From NCBI GenBank assembly GCA_964574775.1, contig CAZNOS010000043.1, positions 1-6,426 of the forward strand: DNA of 6,426 bases. Reading direction: 5' to 3'. The notes below the pieces were generated by a model, which did no database searches, was not told where the DNA came from, and worked only from the letters and a program-made list of their open reading frames with translations. The DNA comes from CABMGO01 sp964574775 (GTDB lineage Archaea; Nanobdellota; Nanobdellia; Pacearchaeales; GW2011-AR1). This document shows positions 1 to 6,426 of the stretch, piece by piece. The first letter of the stretch is position 1; every line of letters starts with the position of its first letter. Both the position numbers and the translations under genes were made by a program.

Positions 1-3000
1 GGTTTGATTTTATTAGTGGGATTTGTAAGTGCTATTATTATTCCTGAATTTCCTGAACCCCCCGTATGTGGCAATGGAATTTTAGAAGATGGCGAAGAGT
101 GTGACGCTGGTTGGAGTAATCCTGATTTTGCGGGATTTTCTAGTGAAAAGTATAGTGGTTATGAACTTTGTAATTCTGAGGATTGTGAATGTGGAACAGA
201 TTCTAGTCTAGTAAATCTTCTTGACTCAGAATATGGTTGGGGCGGATATTGGTTTTTTCTAGAGGATAAAGTTTTTGGATTTAATGGTACTTGTAAAACA
301 GTTTCTGATTGTAGATTAGAACATATATGTCTGGAGCAGTGTTATCTGGAAGATGGAACAACAAGTTGTGCAGAGAATTATGACTGTAATTATTATGATT
401 CTAAAATTACAACTCATACTGGAAGTCGATGTATTTTGACTCGAGACGATATTCCTTTTCCAGATTGTGGTAGCTGTCAGAATGTTTATAACACTATTCC
501 AACTGCTTATAATTGTATAGAAAGTAGGGAGGGCGAGGATGAATTTTGGGGGTATGAGATGTGCTATTATTCTTTGTGTACTGGAAGGGAGGAGTATACC
601 TATACTACTGAATCTTCTACATTCATGTGCGGAGACTGTACAGGGGGAAACGAAGAATATGAGTCTACAACGCCTGTCTGTAAAGAATTACTCAATGATG
701 ATCGGGTAGGGTATAAATGTTCGGGTGGAGGCGGATTTCCAGTTTATCAGCCTTGGATACGTTCAGAGGAGTTTGGTGGAGGTATTTTCGAGGATGAATA
801 TTCTCTTAATTCAAGAATATTTTTTAATCAAACTGAAAAACTTTTTGGATGTTCAGTTAGTTCAGCTATAAATCCTGAGATAGTAAAAACAGCTAAGAGT
901 GATATAAGTTACACTATTGTAAGTGTAAGTTTAATTGATTATTTTGATAATGTTTTAGAGACAGTTAGCATAGATGAAGAAGTTTTTATGAGTTGTGGTG
1001 CTGGAGATACTGAATTTAAAAAAAATATTACATTTGGTTATGTACCTGATGAAAATACTAAGGCAACGAGATGTGAAGTAGAAATAACTGTAGTAGACAG
1101 TGTTCATTCTCCTAGAATTTATAGTTCTGGTTTTATAGCAGACTTTGATGGAGACGGACATAGGGGAATTTCTAGAACTAATGGAGTAAACTGTACTGTC
1201 AGTTATCCTTCTCCTTATTCACCACAATGTACAAGGTTTTCTAAGGAATTCCCTGTTGGTGATTGTAATGATTGGGTTTTAGATGATGATGCACCTATGA
1301 TACGTGACTTTACTGAAACGTGTTCTCAAGGATTTAAAGACTTTTCAGAAGCAGAGGATAAGAATGCTTATTGTTATGAAGATACAAATAATGATGGTGT
1401 TGGTGATTTTGCTATGTGTTCTTATTGTATTAATCCGGGTATGAGAGAAGATGCTGATGATATAGACAATGATTGTAAGGGTAGTTGTCAAGGTGTTAAA
1501 TCCACTCAAGCTCCTAGAAGTTGTTTAGTAAAAGATTATAATGGTGACGGAAAATCTGATCCTACTTTAAAAAATATTACGTCTACTGATAGGCTTGGAA
1601 GGAAAGTTATAACTCCTTTTGGTTGTGGAGATGTTGTAAATGAATGGAATATTTCTGATGAATTTTGCCAGATGGTTGATGATGTTAAAAGAACTGATAG
1701 TTCGGAACTTCTTTGTGAGGGGTATAATAGAGCTGTTAAGTGGGGGCAACTTATAGAAGAAACAGATATCTACACCGAATCTGGTAATTCTTATTATGAT
1801 AGACTTTTTTTATCCTTTAAACCTGGAGGAATCCCAAGCGTAAATATTTTTTTAGATTCTGATACTAACTCTATTTCAATTTTAAGCAATTTGATAAAAA
1901 TTAATGATGATTCAAGTATTGGAGCAAAAAAATATAGAGAGTCTTCAGAAGAAATATCCTTCTTGAATTTACCTGAAAAAGAAAATTATGGCAAAACAAA
2001 AGGCACAGTTGATTTGCCTGATCAATTTATTGACAGTTTTAGAGGAGAATTAAATTTTACTTCTTTTTGGGATGATGAAGATGTTCAAGATAAATTAAGT
2101 GAAAAAAATTCTGATGACTCTTTTAAGTTTGAATGGTATACTTCCTGTGTTCCTAAAGATAAATGTAATGATGGTGTAAGTAATTCTGTTTCAAAAGATT
2201 TATTTGAAACCATTCCTTATAATTGGTATATTCCTTCTATTAAGAAAGCTTATTTAGTTGAAGAGAGTCAGGGAAGTATTTTTACCAAAGAAAGAACTCT
2301 TTCTTCTCTTGAATTGTTATGGAGACTTAAGGATAATGATGCTCCTGAATGTAAATTTGTTAATTATGAATTTTTGGAAGGCTTGGAGGGCCCACAAAAA
2401 TTAAATGAAGTGAATGCAGAGTATAGAATAAATCCTGTTGTTCAAGAGGTTTATTGTTTTGATGATGATAAAGATGGTTTCTGTGGTTGTAAAAAAGCAT
2501 TAGCTGGTCCTTTTTCATATTCTTATGCATTACAACAAAAAAACAATTATTCTTATTTTCTTGGTATTGCTAAGGTTGGAGAAAATAATTATTTCATAGA
2601 GTATTGCAATCAGACTTATCATGAAAAAAGGAATAGTCGTTTATCTCTTGACTTTCCTGATTGCGATAATGATCTTTCAAATGATGAGATATATAGTTTT
2701 GGTATTAATGCTTCTATGTCTTCGAGAGGAAAAAGAATCTTGGCAAATTCTGATCTTGGTTGGAATAACTATGATTCTGAAGAAGAATTATCAGCTTGGC
2801 ATGTACATCCTTTTTCCCCTATTACACTTGTTTCTTGTAATCTTAATTTTGATTTAAATTGTAATAAAAATTATCTAGACGGACATTATTTGCGTTTAAT
2901 AGAAGATAACAGTCCTTTTGATTTTAATGTTTTAACAGGTGTTGAAAGAAATACTAATCAAAGATGGGACGGTGATTCTGATAGAGACGCTTTTTGTTTT

Positions 3001-3525
3001 GAGGATACTATATCTTATCCTATTTCAGAATATTTTGCAAGAAAAACCGGTTTTTCTTTGTTGGGAGATGAAATAATAGAAGGAGGATTTGAAGTAGGAA
3101 GAGCTGGTGCTAGTTCAATAAGTGGTTTCGATACAGGAGCAATTTTGTATGAAAAGGGTTTAGCTTTTACTTTTATGGGCCCTATTAAAGGTATGATAAC
3201 TACTCATATATCTTCTACACTCTTTGCTGCTCAGATTTGGGAAATTTTTTCTCCGAATCAATTAACACAATTAATTTCTACAAATAATAAAAAAGAGGTA
3301 GGTACTCTTCTAGCGCTTTCTTTACCTGTTATTTTTTATAGGAATCAGATTAGTTCTTTGAGTAGGTCGGTTGGTCAAATTCATGTTTTTTCTAGAGGTG
3401 ATAAAAAATATGTTGATGGCTTAGTTAGCCCTGCCAGAAGGAGTTTATTATCGAGGAGAGAAACCTCAAGAGAAGTAGCACAAGGAGGTTATTTTTTATA
3501 TGATACTCAAGTTGGTAAATGGTAA
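1..3525 (+). CDS. Giant secreted cysteine-rich protein with Ca-binding and MopE-like motifs (5' partial)
   Basis: The frame is open to the left edge. The first in-frame start, TTG at 4, lies inside a hydrophobic run ending VSA, which looks like the tail of a signal peptide, so the true start is probably upstream. Residues here count from that TTG (1173 aa). C22-G36 is a CGNG-x5-GEECD module like the Myxococcus-type disulfide repeat/DUF4215 family. About 21 cysteines fall in residues 22-245. Residues ~300-373 look like a beta-sandwich. Ca-loop (DxDxDG, thrombospondin-3/dockerin-like) motifs start at D380, D460, D511, D820 and D989; MopE-like GDCND and IDNDC motifs lie at 419-423 and 487-491, and FPDCDND at 884-890. 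The last cysteine is C998; after it come hydrophobic stretches (~1053-1082, 1099-1112) and an Arg/Lys-rich tail. About ten N-x-S/T sequons are present. It ends in tandem TAA stops. No enzyme domain is recognised; a structural or adhesive surface role is inferred. Confidence 0.85.
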   Translation, partial: GLILLVGFVSAIIIPEFPEPPVCGNGILEDGEECDAGWSNPDFAGFSSEKYSGYELCNSEDCECGTDSSLVNLLDSEYGWGGYWFFLEDKVFGFNGTCKTVSDCRLEHICLEQCYLEDGTTSCAENYDCNYYDSKITTHTGSRCILTRDDIPFPDCGSCQNVYNTIPTAYNCIESREGEDEFWGYEMCYYSLCTGREEYTYTTESSTFMCGDCTGGNEEYESTTPVCKELLNDDRVGYKCSGGGGFPVYQPWIRSEEFGGGIFEDEYSLNSRIFFNQTEKLFGCSVSSAINPEIVKTAKSDISYTIVSVSLIDYFDNVLETVSIDEEVFMSCGAGDTEFKKNITFGYVPDENTKATRCEVEITVVDSVHSPRIYSSGFIADFDGDGHRGISRTNGVNCTVSYPSPYSPQCTRFSKEFPVGDCNDWVLDDDAPMIRDFTETCSQGFKDFSEAEDKNAYCYEDTNNDGVGDFAMCSYCINPGMREDADDIDNDCKGSCQGVKSTQAPRSCLVKDYNGDGKSDPTLKNITSTDRLGRKVITPFGCGDVVNEWNISDEFCQMVDDVKRTDSSELLCEGYNRAVKWGQLIEETDIYTESGNSYYDRLFLSFKPGGIPSVNIFLDSDTNSISILSNLIKINDDSSIGAKKYRESSEEISFLNLPEKENYGKTKGTVDLPDQFIDSFRGELNFTSFWDDEDVQDKLSEKNSDDSFKFEWYTSCVPKDKCNDGVSNSVSKDLFETIPYNWYIPSIKKAYLVEESQGSIFTKERTLSSLELLWRLKDNDAPECKFVNYEFLEGLEGPQKLNEVNAEYRINPVVQEVYCFDDDKDGFCGCKKALAGPFSYSYALQQKNNYSYFLGIAKVGENNYFIEYCNQTYHEKRNSRLSLDFPDCDNDLSNDEIYSFGINASMSSRGKRILANSDLGWNNYDSEEELSAWHVHPFSPITLVSCNLNFDLNCNKNYLDGHYLRLIEDNSPFDFNVLTGVERNTNQRWDGDSDRDAFCFEDTISYPISEYFARKTGFSLLGDEIIEGGFEVGRAGASSISGFDTGAILYEKGLAFTFMGPIKGMITTHISSTLFAAQIWEIFSPNQLTQLISTNNKKEVGTLLALSLPVIFYRNQISSLSRSVGQIHVFSRGDKKYVDGLVSPARRSLLSRRETSREVAQGGYFLYDTQVGKW
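3490..3502 (+). promoter_or_regulatory. Possible internal TATA-like box before the SLT/YD gene
   Basis: A TTTTTTATAT run sits inside the last codons of the upstream gene. An archaeal TATA box here would place a transcription start near 3524, giving a leader of about 20 bases that includes the GGGAG site. The background is very AT-rich and the codons (Gly-Tyr-Phe-Leu-Tyr) explain the run equally well, so this is weak. Confidence 0.2.
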
Positions 3526-3530
3526 TAACC

Positions 3531-3535
3531 GGGAG
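3531..3535 (+). promoter_or_regulatory. Ribosome binding site deciding the start of the SLT/YD gene
   Basis: GGGAG lies in the short gap after the first gene's tandem stops. It is 4 bases before a TTG at 3540 and 10 bases before an ATG at 3546, both in the same frame. I prefer the ATG because it is the stronger codon and 10 bases is still workable, but the TTG would add only two residues and cannot be excluded. Confidence 0.5.
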
Positions 3536-3545
3536 ATAATTGAAT

Positions 3546-6308
3546 ATGAAATTACATAAAACTGAAACTGTTTTGATAGGAATAACGTTTGGGATAATTT
3601 TTATTCTGAGTTTTATTTCATTTGTTAATGCTTCAGGTTTATTCCCGAACGAGAATAACTATGACGCTTTGATTGAAAAATATTCAAAAGAAAATAATCT
3701 GGATTTTTATTTTGTTAAAGCTCTAATAGCGCAGGAATCTGGGTTTAATCCCAATAGCGGATCTAATGTAGGCGCAAAGGGTTTGATGCAGTTAATGCCA
3801 AAAACTTTTAAGGCGGTTTGTAAAAATTCAAAAATAAATTGTAATAAGGGTATTCTTGATCCTGAAACCAATATTCGTGTAGGCACTGCTTATTTGGCTG
3901 ATGTTTTAAAGAGATTTGAAAAAGCTTTCATTTTTTTTGGACCAAAAAGACATATGGAAGTTGGAAAACTGGCTTTAGCAGGATATAATGGTGGATATAG
4001 TCCTGATGCTGCACTGCAAACCTGGTTAAAAGAAAAAAGATATTACATGGGTAATCCAGATGGTACGCTTGGTAGGGATTCTAAAGCAGCTATGAAATTA
4101 GCAAATATTGCGAACACTATGCCTACTTATGATAATGTCCTTAAAATTATGAAGAACCCTAAATGGTTTTGGGTATCTAAGGTTAATGGTACGCTCATTA
4201 AACGCAAACCGGATCATAAACAAATAGAGGATTACGTTTCTAAGATTATGAACTATTATTCGCGTTATTCTGGTCGTTCTTATTTTGCAGGTGCTTATAG
4301 AAGTTCTGATTCTCTTAATTATAGATACTCTTTTATTTTAGATGATTTTATTTTAGATGATTCTCGTACTCAATGTCTGCAGTCTTATGCTCTGGAGGAT
4401 TTGGTTTTGAAGATTAAATATTATGCTGTAAATGATGTTGAAGAAGGAGATTCTGTTTGCCCTATTAAATTAATTGACCTTCATGATCCTAATCTAGGAG
4501 ATTCTAGCTTTGCTTATGATTCTCTTGGAATGTTATTGAAGGAGTCTTATTTTTATGAGCCTTTTTTTGATGCTTCTTATGATTATTATTCTAATGGACG
4601 TTTAAGATCTATTTCTAATAGCGGAGGTACGGTTTATTTTATCTATGATGGGCTTGGCAGAGTAAAAGAAGAGATAACAAAATATAAAGAAGGAAAGGCT
4701 ACTAGTTTAATTTATGAATATAATTCGAAGGGTGAGTTAATTAAAACTTATGCTCCTGGAAAAACGACCACTTTTAGTTATAATGACGCTGGTCTTTTGA
4801 CTAGAGAAGAATATGATATTGCCCTTGGAGAAATTCAGAGTAAAATTTATGGTGAAGATAGTGTAAATGAATGGATGGAACACGAATATGATAATGATGG
4901 AAATTTAATTTGTGAAAGAGATAATACTGGATATGAAATATGTTATGAATATACTACTGAGGAATCTTTTTGTCTGGGTTCTAATTTGGAACTAATAACT
5001 TGCCCTTATCAAAAACTAGTGCGAACTTGTACTGGAAATTTTTGTGAAGACATTGTTTATGATGAAGATGAGGATTTTTCACATTATGTTTCTGAATATG
5101 TTGGTGGATTTACAGAAGGCGAGCAACAGATTTATACTCCTTTGGAAGTGTATGATGAAAATTTTGTCATTGAAACAGATTGGGCTGAATTTAATTACGA
5201 TCCTGAAACTCTTCTTTTAAGTTCTATAGATTATAAATTTAATGATCCTGATTTTTCAGATACCTCTTTTCTTTCTGAATTTGAGTATCATCCTGATTTT
5301 ACTCTTGCGTATATGGAAAATGATGATTTTTATGAAAGTTATGATTATAATCCTCTAGGAGAACCAATCTCAGTTACATTTACAAAAGATTCTTCTACTA
5401 AAGAAGCTTTAACTACCAGTCCTGGATTTTTTGCTCTAGTTGCATCTTTAATTACAGGCATGGTGACTGGAAATTCTTTTGACCAGGAAATTACTTATTA
5501 TTTTACTTCTCCAGGAGATGCAGATACTATTCATACTTATTCAGACTATACTCAATTAATTAACGAGTTTGAAGCCGAACACGGAAATATTCCTGAAATA
5601 CCTTATTATCATTCTTGTGTCGTTGAGAGTTCTTCGAATGAAAATTCTTATGTTAGATACGATGGAGATATTTACTTTAATGAGTGCATCGATGAGAATA
5701 ATTTGTCGATGTATGATTGCGGTATTGATATTTTTAGATGGGACTTTTGGAATATTAATGAGAAGATTGTTAAAAAAACAGAAGTTAATTGTGAGCTTGG
5801 GTGTTTTAATGGGGCTTGTATAGAGAGTGAACAAGTTTGTGATGGGACTGCGACAGATCCAGATTGTTGGTCGAGTGAAGCTACTGGTTTGGCTTGGGGG
5901 CCGATGGGAGTAGTTACAAATACTCAAAGTCTTACTGATGGTAAAACTAATACTGTTGTTCTTGCAGGTCTTGCAGGTGATTATCCTGCGGCAGATTATT
6001 GTTATAACTTGGTAGAAAATGGATATGATGATTGGTATTTACCTGCACATGATGAATTATGGACTGGTTGGGAAATTTTTGGCGTTGAAGGTTTTCCTAG
6101 TGGTGATTATTGGTCTTCTACAGAGAATACACAAGATTGTCCAAATTGTCCAAATGATTATGCTTGGGAGTTACAGGTTGGTACTCTTGTGATGGGTAAT
6201 GATGAAAAAGACACGGAATGGTCTGTACGTTGTCTTCGAGGTATTGTGGGCAACGGAGAGAGTGATTTACCCGAAGAACCCAAAGCTCCTTCGAGCATTG
6301 AGAGTTAG
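3546..6308 (+). CDS. Exported lytic transglycosylase (SLT) with YD/RHS repeats and C-terminal DUF1566 domain
   Basis: Residues count from ATG 3546 (920 aa). Residues 1-29 are a signal peptide or anchor: basic start, hydrophobic 9-27, likely cleavage after VNA. Residues ~36-160 are a goose-lysozyme-like SLT domain, the family that cleaves the MurNAc-GlcNAc bond of peptidoglycan. Its signatures are QES with catalytic Glu64, GAKGLMQLMP at 76-85, NIRVGTAYL at 109-117 and LALAGYNGG at 142-150 (family norm AYNAG). YD/RHS repeats follow at ~322-469 (AYDSLG, IYDGLGR, YEYNSKGEL, YNDAGLL, EYDNDGNL), with degenerate ones to ~607. A short hydrophobic stretch lies at 627-643 and a cysteine module at 691-758 ending CELGCFNGAC. 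DUF1566/Lcl_C occupies ~771-900: TGLAWG, DWYLPAHDEL, YWSSTEN, AWELQVG, VRCLRG. No RHS hyperconserved core or tip toxin is present. The tight spacing suggests an operon with the upstream secreted protein. Domain calls are strong; the biological target is inferred. Confidence 0.92.
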   Translation: MKLHKTETVLIGITFGIIFILSFISFVNASGLFPNENNYDALIEKYSKENNLDFYFVKALIAQESGFNPNSGSNVGAKGLMQLMPKTFKAVCKNSKINCNKGILDPETNIRVGTAYLADVLKRFEKAFIFFGPKRHMEVGKLALAGYNGGYSPDAALQTWLKEKRYYMGNPDGTLGRDSKAAMKLANIANTMPTYDNVLKIMKNPKWFWVSKVNGTLIKRKPDHKQIEDYVSKIMNYYSRYSGRSYFAGAYRSSDSLNYRYSFILDDFILDDSRTQCLQSYALEDLVLKIKYYAVNDVEEGDSVCPIKLIDLHDPNLGDSSFAYDSLGMLLKESYFYEPFFDASYDYYSNGRLRSISNSGGTVYFIYDGLGRVKEEITKYKEGKATSLIYEYNSKGELIKTYAPGKTTTFSYNDAGLLTREEYDIALGEIQSKIYGEDSVNEWMEHEYDNDGNLICERDNTGYEICYEYTTEESFCLGSNLELITCPYQKLVRTCTGNFCEDIVYDEDEDFSHYVSEYVGGFTEGEQQIYTPLEVYDENFVIETDWAEFNYDPETLLLSSIDYKFNDPDFSDTSFLSEFEYHPDFTLAYMENDDFYESYDYNPLGEPISVTFTKDSSTKEALTTSPGFFALVASLITGMVTGNSFDQEITYYFTSPGDADTIHTYSDYTQLINEFEAEHGNIPEIPYYHSCVVESSSNENSYVRYDGDIYFNECIDENNLSMYDCGIDIFRWDFWNINEKIVKKTEVNCELGCFNGACIESEQVCDGTATDPDCWSSEATGLAWGPMGVVTNTQSLTDGKTNTVVLAGLAGDYPAADYCYNLVENGYDDWYLPAHDELWTGWEIFGVEGFPSGDYWSSTENTQDCPNCPNDYAWELQVGTLVMGNDEKDTEWSVRCLRGIVGNGESDLPEEPKAPSSIES
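4331..4360 (+). repeat. Exact 15-bp tandem duplication (two copies) inside the SLT/YD gene
   Basis: TTTTATTTTAGATGA occurs at 4331-4345 and again directly at 4346-4360 with no mismatch. It is a multiple of three and encodes FILDD twice in a row (residues 263-272), in the linker between the SLT domain and the YD repeats. It looks like a recent replication-slippage duplication. Confidence 0.9.
6136..6153 (+). repeat. Exact 9-bp tandem duplication (two copies) inside the DUF1566 domain
   Basis: ATTGTCCAA occurs at 6136-6144 and again directly at 6145-6153. In frame it gives Cys-Pro-Asn twice (residues 865-870), between the YWSSTEN and AWELQVG motifs of the DUF1566 domain, where family members usually carry a loop of variable length. 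Confidence 0.85.
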
Positions 6309-6310
6309 AA

Positions 6311-6322
6311 ATTTTTAAAAAT
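6311..6322 (+). terminator. Possible poly-T terminator / AT palindrome after the SLT/YD gene
   Basis: ATTTTTAAAAAT, a perfect 12-bp palindrome with a T5 run at 6312-6316, starts two bases after the TAG stop. Archaeal termination commonly uses short T runs, and a T7 run at 6381-6387 could serve as a backup. The palindrome is pure AT and would form only a weak hairpin, so the assignment is tentative. Confidence 0.3.
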
Positions 6323-6362
6323 ACTTATTAATTCCGATTGGTTCTTAACAAATCTTTCTTAG

Positions 6363-6374
6363 TTAAATATAAAA
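6363..6374 (+). promoter_or_regulatory. TATA-like promoter for the gene starting at 6397
   Basis: TTAAATATAAAA is centred about 29 bases before the ATG at 6397. Archaeal TATA boxes lie about 25-27 bases before the transcription start, so transcription would begin at or just before the ATG, giving a leaderless or near-leaderless mRNA. The absence of any Shine-Dalgarno sequence before that ATG fits. No convincing BRE is visible, and the AT-rich background lowers confidence. Confidence 0.4.
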
Positions 6375-6396
6375 AGAATGTTTTTTTATTTTGGTT

Positions 6397-6426
6397 ATGA
6401 AGAAGAGTAATTTATTATTTTTGATT
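6397..6426 (+). CDS. Start of a further exported protein (3' partial, 10 codons)
   Basis: ATG is followed by Lys-Lys-Ser-Asn-Leu-Leu-Phe-Leu-Ile before the window ends. Two lysines followed by a hydrophobic run is the classic opening of a signal peptide, so the product is probably secreted or membrane-bound like its two upstream neighbours. It lies 88 bases after the previous stop and has its own TATA-like box, which suggests a separate transcript. Nothing can be said of its function. A competing ATG at 6378 in another frame meets a stop after ten codons. Confidence 0.55.
   Translation, partial: MKKSNLLFLI

Noticed and set aside
955..1161. Minus-strand open frame of 68 codons
   Set aside because: Lies entirely opposite the first gene and has no family-like motifs; an expected by-product of AT-rich coding.
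1567..1749. Minus-strand open frame of 60 codons
   Set aside because: Antisense to the large gene, no recognisable domain or signal.
2621..2857. Plus-strand 78-codon frame with hydrophobic, membrane-like product
   Set aside because: Shifted-frame reading of the first gene; its hydrophobicity comes from T-rich codons, and the main frame keeps Cys/Asp motifs across the same bases.
4509..5366. Rhs polymorphic toxin with C-terminal nuclease or deaminase tip
   Set aside because: Too few YD units, no hyperconserved RHS core before a tip domain, and the C-terminus matches DUF1566 instead; no adjacent small immunity gene is visible.
5569..5823. Plus-strand 84-codon frame overlapping the SLT/YD gene
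   Set aside because: Out-of-frame shadow; the main frame carries the recognised C-x2-G-C-x-N-G-x-C module here.
5556..5927. Minus-strand open frame of 123 codons
   Set aside because: Antisense to the cysteine module and start of DUF1566; product is Ile/Thr/Asn-rich without motifs.
6345..6366. TTAAC / GTTAA inverted repeat in the last intergenic stretch
   Set aside because: Only five AT-rich base pairs around a 12-base loop; expected by chance and too weak for a hairpin.

Overview
The window is AT-rich and fully sense-coding on the + strand. It holds one very large secreted-protein gene cut by the left edge, a second complete gene for a large exported multidomain protein about 20 bases downstream, and the first ten codons of a third gene cut by the right edge. 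All three begin (or appear to begin) with export signals, so this looks like a locus for cell-surface or secreted proteins. I see no tRNA, rRNA, CRISPR array, insertion sequence or attachment site.

Organism: the best guess is an uncultivated DPANN-type archaeon (Woesearchaeota/Pacearchaeota-like). The reasons are the AT-rich, U-ending codon use, the CGNG...GEECD cysteine module, a C-x2-G-C-x-N-G-x-C module, and a TATA-like box at a spacing that predicts a nearly leaderless transcript for the last gene. A Patescibacteria (CPR) origin cannot be excluded; no taxonomic marker gene is present.

Layout: (1) 1-3525, a giant cysteine-rich protein with DxDxDG-type calcium-binding loops and MopE-like motifs, ending in a cysteine-free hydrophobic stretch and a basic tail. 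(2) 3546-6308, a protein with a signal peptide, a lytic transglycosylase (SLT) domain with its catalytic Glu, RHS/YD repeats, a cysteine module and a C-terminal DUF1566 (Lcl_C-like, probably C-type-lectin fold) domain. (3) 6309-6396, an intergenic stretch with a possible poly-T terminator and a TATA-like box. (4) 6397 onward, the start of another signal-peptide-bearing gene.

The first two genes are closely spaced and probably co-transcribed. A plausible reading, which is inference, is an envelope-associated apparatus: gene 1 gives a calcium- and disulfide-stabilised surface scaffold, and gene 2 joins a murein-cleaving enzyme to a YD stalk and a lectin-like tip. If the organism really is an archaeon without murein, the target would be a bacterial cell wall. 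The two short exact tandem duplications in gene 2 (15 bp and 9 bp, both in frame) are direct sequence observations.
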